Source: DAIDJM01 sp964250215
GTDB lineage: Bacteria; Pseudomonadota; Alphaproteobacteria; Acetobacterales; Acetobacteraceae
Direction of reading: 5' to 3'
NCBI GenBank assembly: GCA_964250215.1
Contig: CAXUEX010000074.1
Location: 1-13,714, forward strand
Length of the DNA stretch: 13,714 nt
Shown: positions 12,080 to 13,714 of the stretch, in pieces
Layout: every line of letters begins with the position of its first letter
Numbering within the stretch: the first letter of the stretch is position 1
Translations under genes and position numbers: made by a program
Notes under the pieces: model-generated
Seen by the model: only the letters and a program-made list of their open reading frames with translations
What the model was told of the DNA's origin: nothing
The model's database searches: none

Positions 12080-13156
12080 TCAGGCGATCACACCCGCATG
12101 GGCTTCCTGCCAGGCGACGGCAACGGCCGCACCGATTTCCAGGCCGCGCGTTCCGGCCGCCACCGGCCGCACCGCCTCCAGCGGCGCGCCGGAGCCGATC
12201 AGTAACCGCAGGTGCACGCGATCGCCCAGCATCAGCCGGTCGGCCACCACGGCATCCAGCGCGCCCGCCCCGAGTTCGGCCGCCGCCATCGCGGCCACGG
12301 CCACGCGCTCCGGCCGAACGCACAACCAGCAGGGATCGCGCACCCGCAGCTCGCCGCGCAATTCGCCGCCCACCACCGGGCCGCAACGCAGGCGCACCTG
12401 CGCCATCCCCTCCTCGATCTCCAGCACGTGGCCGGGCAGCAGGTTCACGGCACCGGTCAGCATTGCCACGGAGCGGCTGCTGGCACGCTCGTACAGCTCG
12501 GCGGGCGTGCCGGCCTGCAGCATGCGGCCGGCTTCCAGCGCCAGCCCGCGGTCGGCCAGCGCCAGCCCGGCCTGGAAGCTGCGCGTCGCCAATATTGTCG
12601 CTGCCCCAGTGGCGCGGATCAGCCGGTGCAGCGCCCAAAGCGCGGCGGCCAACTGCTCCGACGGCTGCGCGCCAAGCGGCTCATCCAGCAGCAGCAGGCG
12701 CGGTCCGACCACGGCGGCGCGGGCCCAGGCCACACGCTGCCGTTCCGCGGGAGCCACCTGCCGCACGCGGCGGCCAGCCTGTTCGAGTTCGGCGAGATCG
12801 AGCGCGGATTCGGCCAAACTAAGCCGGCGCGCGCGGGGCACGCCGTGTTGCCGCAGCGGCGCCGCCACCGCATCGATCAGCGTCGCGTCTTCGGGCAGCG
12901 GAAAATTGGCGGCCAGGAAGCTGGAATGCCGCCGCAGCAGGGCAGAAGAAGCCGGCTTCTCATCGAGCATGATGCTGCCGGACCTGGTCCGCTTCTGGCC
13001 GGCGAGGATTTCCAGCAGCCGCGTCTTGCCGCTGCCGGGCGCACCAAGCAGCGTCAGCACCTCGCCGTCCGGCACCTCGGCCGCCACATCCTGCTGCGCC
13101 GCGTGGCCGCCGCGAAGCAGCCCCAGCCCGGCCAGCCGTAATCCGGGCCTCGCCAT
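12080..13156 (-). CDS. PotA-like ABC transporter ATP-binding protein with degenerate catalytic motifs
   Basis: The 358 residues have the layout of importer ATPases of the spermidine/putrescine or iron(III) type: a nucleotide-binding domain (1-230) and a C-terminal TOBE-type region (about 235-355). Walker A is intact (GAPGSGKT, 38-45), as is Walker B with the catalytic Glu (LLLLDEP, 154-160). Other motifs are not. The LSGGQ signature reads VAPAE (134-138) before a normal RQRVAWARA. The switch His is Arg192 (ATRSF in place of THD). No Q-loop Gln is found near residues 78-90. The D-loop reads LGAQ. The ATG at 13156 has a strong GGGGGAGGAAC before it; in-frame sequence further upstream does not resemble the family. 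The stop abuts the assembly gap, so partner permease and binding-protein genes may lie in the missing DNA. The substrate is unknown. Confidence 0.85.
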   Translation of the reverse strand: MARPGLRLAGLGLLRGGHAAQQDVAAEVPDGEVLTLLGAPGSGKTRLLEILAGQKRTRSGSIMLDEKPASSALLRRHSSFLAANFPLPEDATLIDAVAAPLRQHGVPRARRLSLAESALDLAELEQAGRRVRQVAPAERQRVAWARAAVVGPRLLLLDEPLGAQPSEQLAAALWALHRLIRATGAATILATRSFQAGLALADRGLALEAGRMLQAGTPAELYERASSRSVAMLTGAVNLLPGHVLEIEEGMAQVRLRCGPVVGGELRGELRVRDPCWLCVRPERVAVAAMAAAELGAGALDAVVADRLMLGDRVHLRLLIGSGAPLEAVRPVAAGTRGLEIGAAVAVAWQEAHAGVIA

Positions 13157-13239
13157 GTTCCTCCCCCGTATCGCCCGCAACCTGCGCGGCAGGGCCGCGT
13201 TGTGCCGCCGAGTTTCTGCAATCCACGGAGTGCCCGACG

Positions 13240-13509
13240 ATGGCGGCTTATGACAATATCCGCGACCTGCGTGACGACACGCGCGATCAGCTTCGGGAGC
13301 TGCGCCGCCAGGTGGACGACCTGATGGAAGAGCGTGTGACGCCGATGCTGTCGGATGCGGCAAATCGCGCGTCGAAAGTAGCGAAACGCGCGCGTTCGAT
13401 GGCCGAGGACCAGGGCGAGGTGGTGGCCGGCCGCGTGCGCGACCAGCCGCTGATTGCCGTGGGCGTGGCCGCGGCCGTGGGTTACCTGCTCGGCCGCATC
13501 ACCCGCTAG
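13240..13509 (+). CDS. DUF883 (ElaB/YqjD/YgaM-type) membrane-anchored protein
   Basis: This 89-residue protein has a charged, helical, coiled-coil-like N-terminal part (IRDLRDDTRDQLRELRRQVDDLMEERV) and then ASKVAKRARSMAEDQGEVVAGRVRDQPLIAVGVAAAVGYLLGRITR. The last segment is the typical C-tail anchor with a glycine-rich transmembrane helix and a final Arg. In E. coli such proteins (YqjD, ElaB) sit on the inner membrane and bind ribosomes in stationary phase; the same role here is inference. The ATG at 13240 has CGGAG 9 bases upstream. It is divergent from the ABC gene across 83 bases. Its TAG overlaps the ribosome-binding site of the next gene, so the two form an operon. Confidence 0.85.
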   Translation: MAAYDNIRDLRDDTRDQLRELRRQVDDLMEERVTPMLSDAANRASKVAKRARSMAEDQGEVVAGRVRDQPLIAVGVAAAVGYLLGRITR

Positions 13510-13518
13510 GAGAGCGCC

Positions 13519-13714
13519 ATGCGCACTACGCAGCTTGTGCGCATCGCCGCCCAGGCGGAGGTGCTGCTGCTAAAGCGGCAAGCCAAGGTGGCGCAGCGCC
13601 GGGTGATTTTCGGCGTGGTGGCGGCCATCTTCGGCATCGCCGTGTTCGTTACCGTGCATATCATGGCGGGCATGGCGCTGGTGCAATATGCGCATCTCAG
13701 TCCGTTCGTGGCGG
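13519..13714 (+). CDS. Small integral membrane protein, start only (cut by window end)
   Basis: Sixty-five codons are visible, starting MRTTQLVRIAAQAEVLLLKRQAKVAQRR, a cytoplasmic amphipathic helix. A transmembrane segment VIFGVVAAIFGIAVFVTVHIMAGMAL follows, then VQYAHLSPFVA. AGGAG at 13508-13512, overlapping the previous stop, is its ribosome-binding site with 6 bases to the ATG. Genes next to DUF883 proteins often encode phage-holin-like (DUF1469-type) membrane proteins, and this could be a related form, but too little is present to say. Confidence 0.7.
   Translation, partial: MRTTQLVRIAAQAEVLLLKRQAKVAQRRVIFGVVAAIFGIAVFVTVHIMAGMALVQYAHLSPFVA

Noticed and set aside
13157..13363. Upstream extension of the ABC ATPase to the start at 13363
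   Set aside because: It overlaps the divergent DUF883 gene, lacks family similarity, and a strong ribosome-binding site lies before the ATG at 13156.

Overview
The window is high-GC DNA from an alphaproteobacterium, most likely of the Acetobacteraceae. This is inferred from codon usage, from the style of the proteins (a small Pro/Tyr-rich secreted protein, a rpoN-hpf pair, a DUF883-type protein followed by a small membrane protein) and from an A/T-rich hairpin of the sort common between genes in that family. One run of exactly 100 N (11980-12079) marks an assembly gap of unknown true size, so adjacency across it is not proven.

Left part, 1-5743. The 3' end of an unknown protein with ChW-like repeats is followed by a GT4-type glycosyltransferase, both on the plus strand. 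A hairpin terminator separates these from a convergent minus-strand operon, etfB-etfA-hbd. That operon encodes the two subunits of an electron transfer flavoprotein and a 3-hydroxyacyl-CoA dehydrogenase, and so links acyl-CoA oxidation to the respiratory chain. Upstream on the minus strand lie a small secreted Pro/Tyr-rich protein and lolA, the periplasmic lipoprotein carrier.

Centre, 5744-7975. A TonB-dependent outer-membrane receptor is transcribed divergently from lolA. Two tandem 15-bp Zur-box-like palindromes lie directly before its start, which points to zinc-repressed metal uptake.

7976-9838 is an accessory island of lower GC. It holds three minus-strand ORFs of unknown function and, inserted among them, a compact element of about 0.7 kb. 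The element has IS2-group terminal repeats (IS3 family) and a truncated OrfA. The rest of orfA and all of orfB are missing, and an intact DUF6717-like gene occupies their place. It reads as a non-autonomous mobile cassette carrying a passenger gene, the most novel object in the window.

Right part, 9839-13714. rpoN (sigma-54) and hpf (ribosome hibernation factor) form a minus-strand pair. The ptsN gene that often follows hpf is absent, and the island begins at the hpf stop codon. Beyond the gap is a PotA-like ABC ATPase with TOBE-type C-terminus whose Walker A and B motifs are intact but whose signature, Q-loop and H-loop are degenerate. Divergent from it are a DUF883-type protein and the start of a small membrane protein cut by the window edge.
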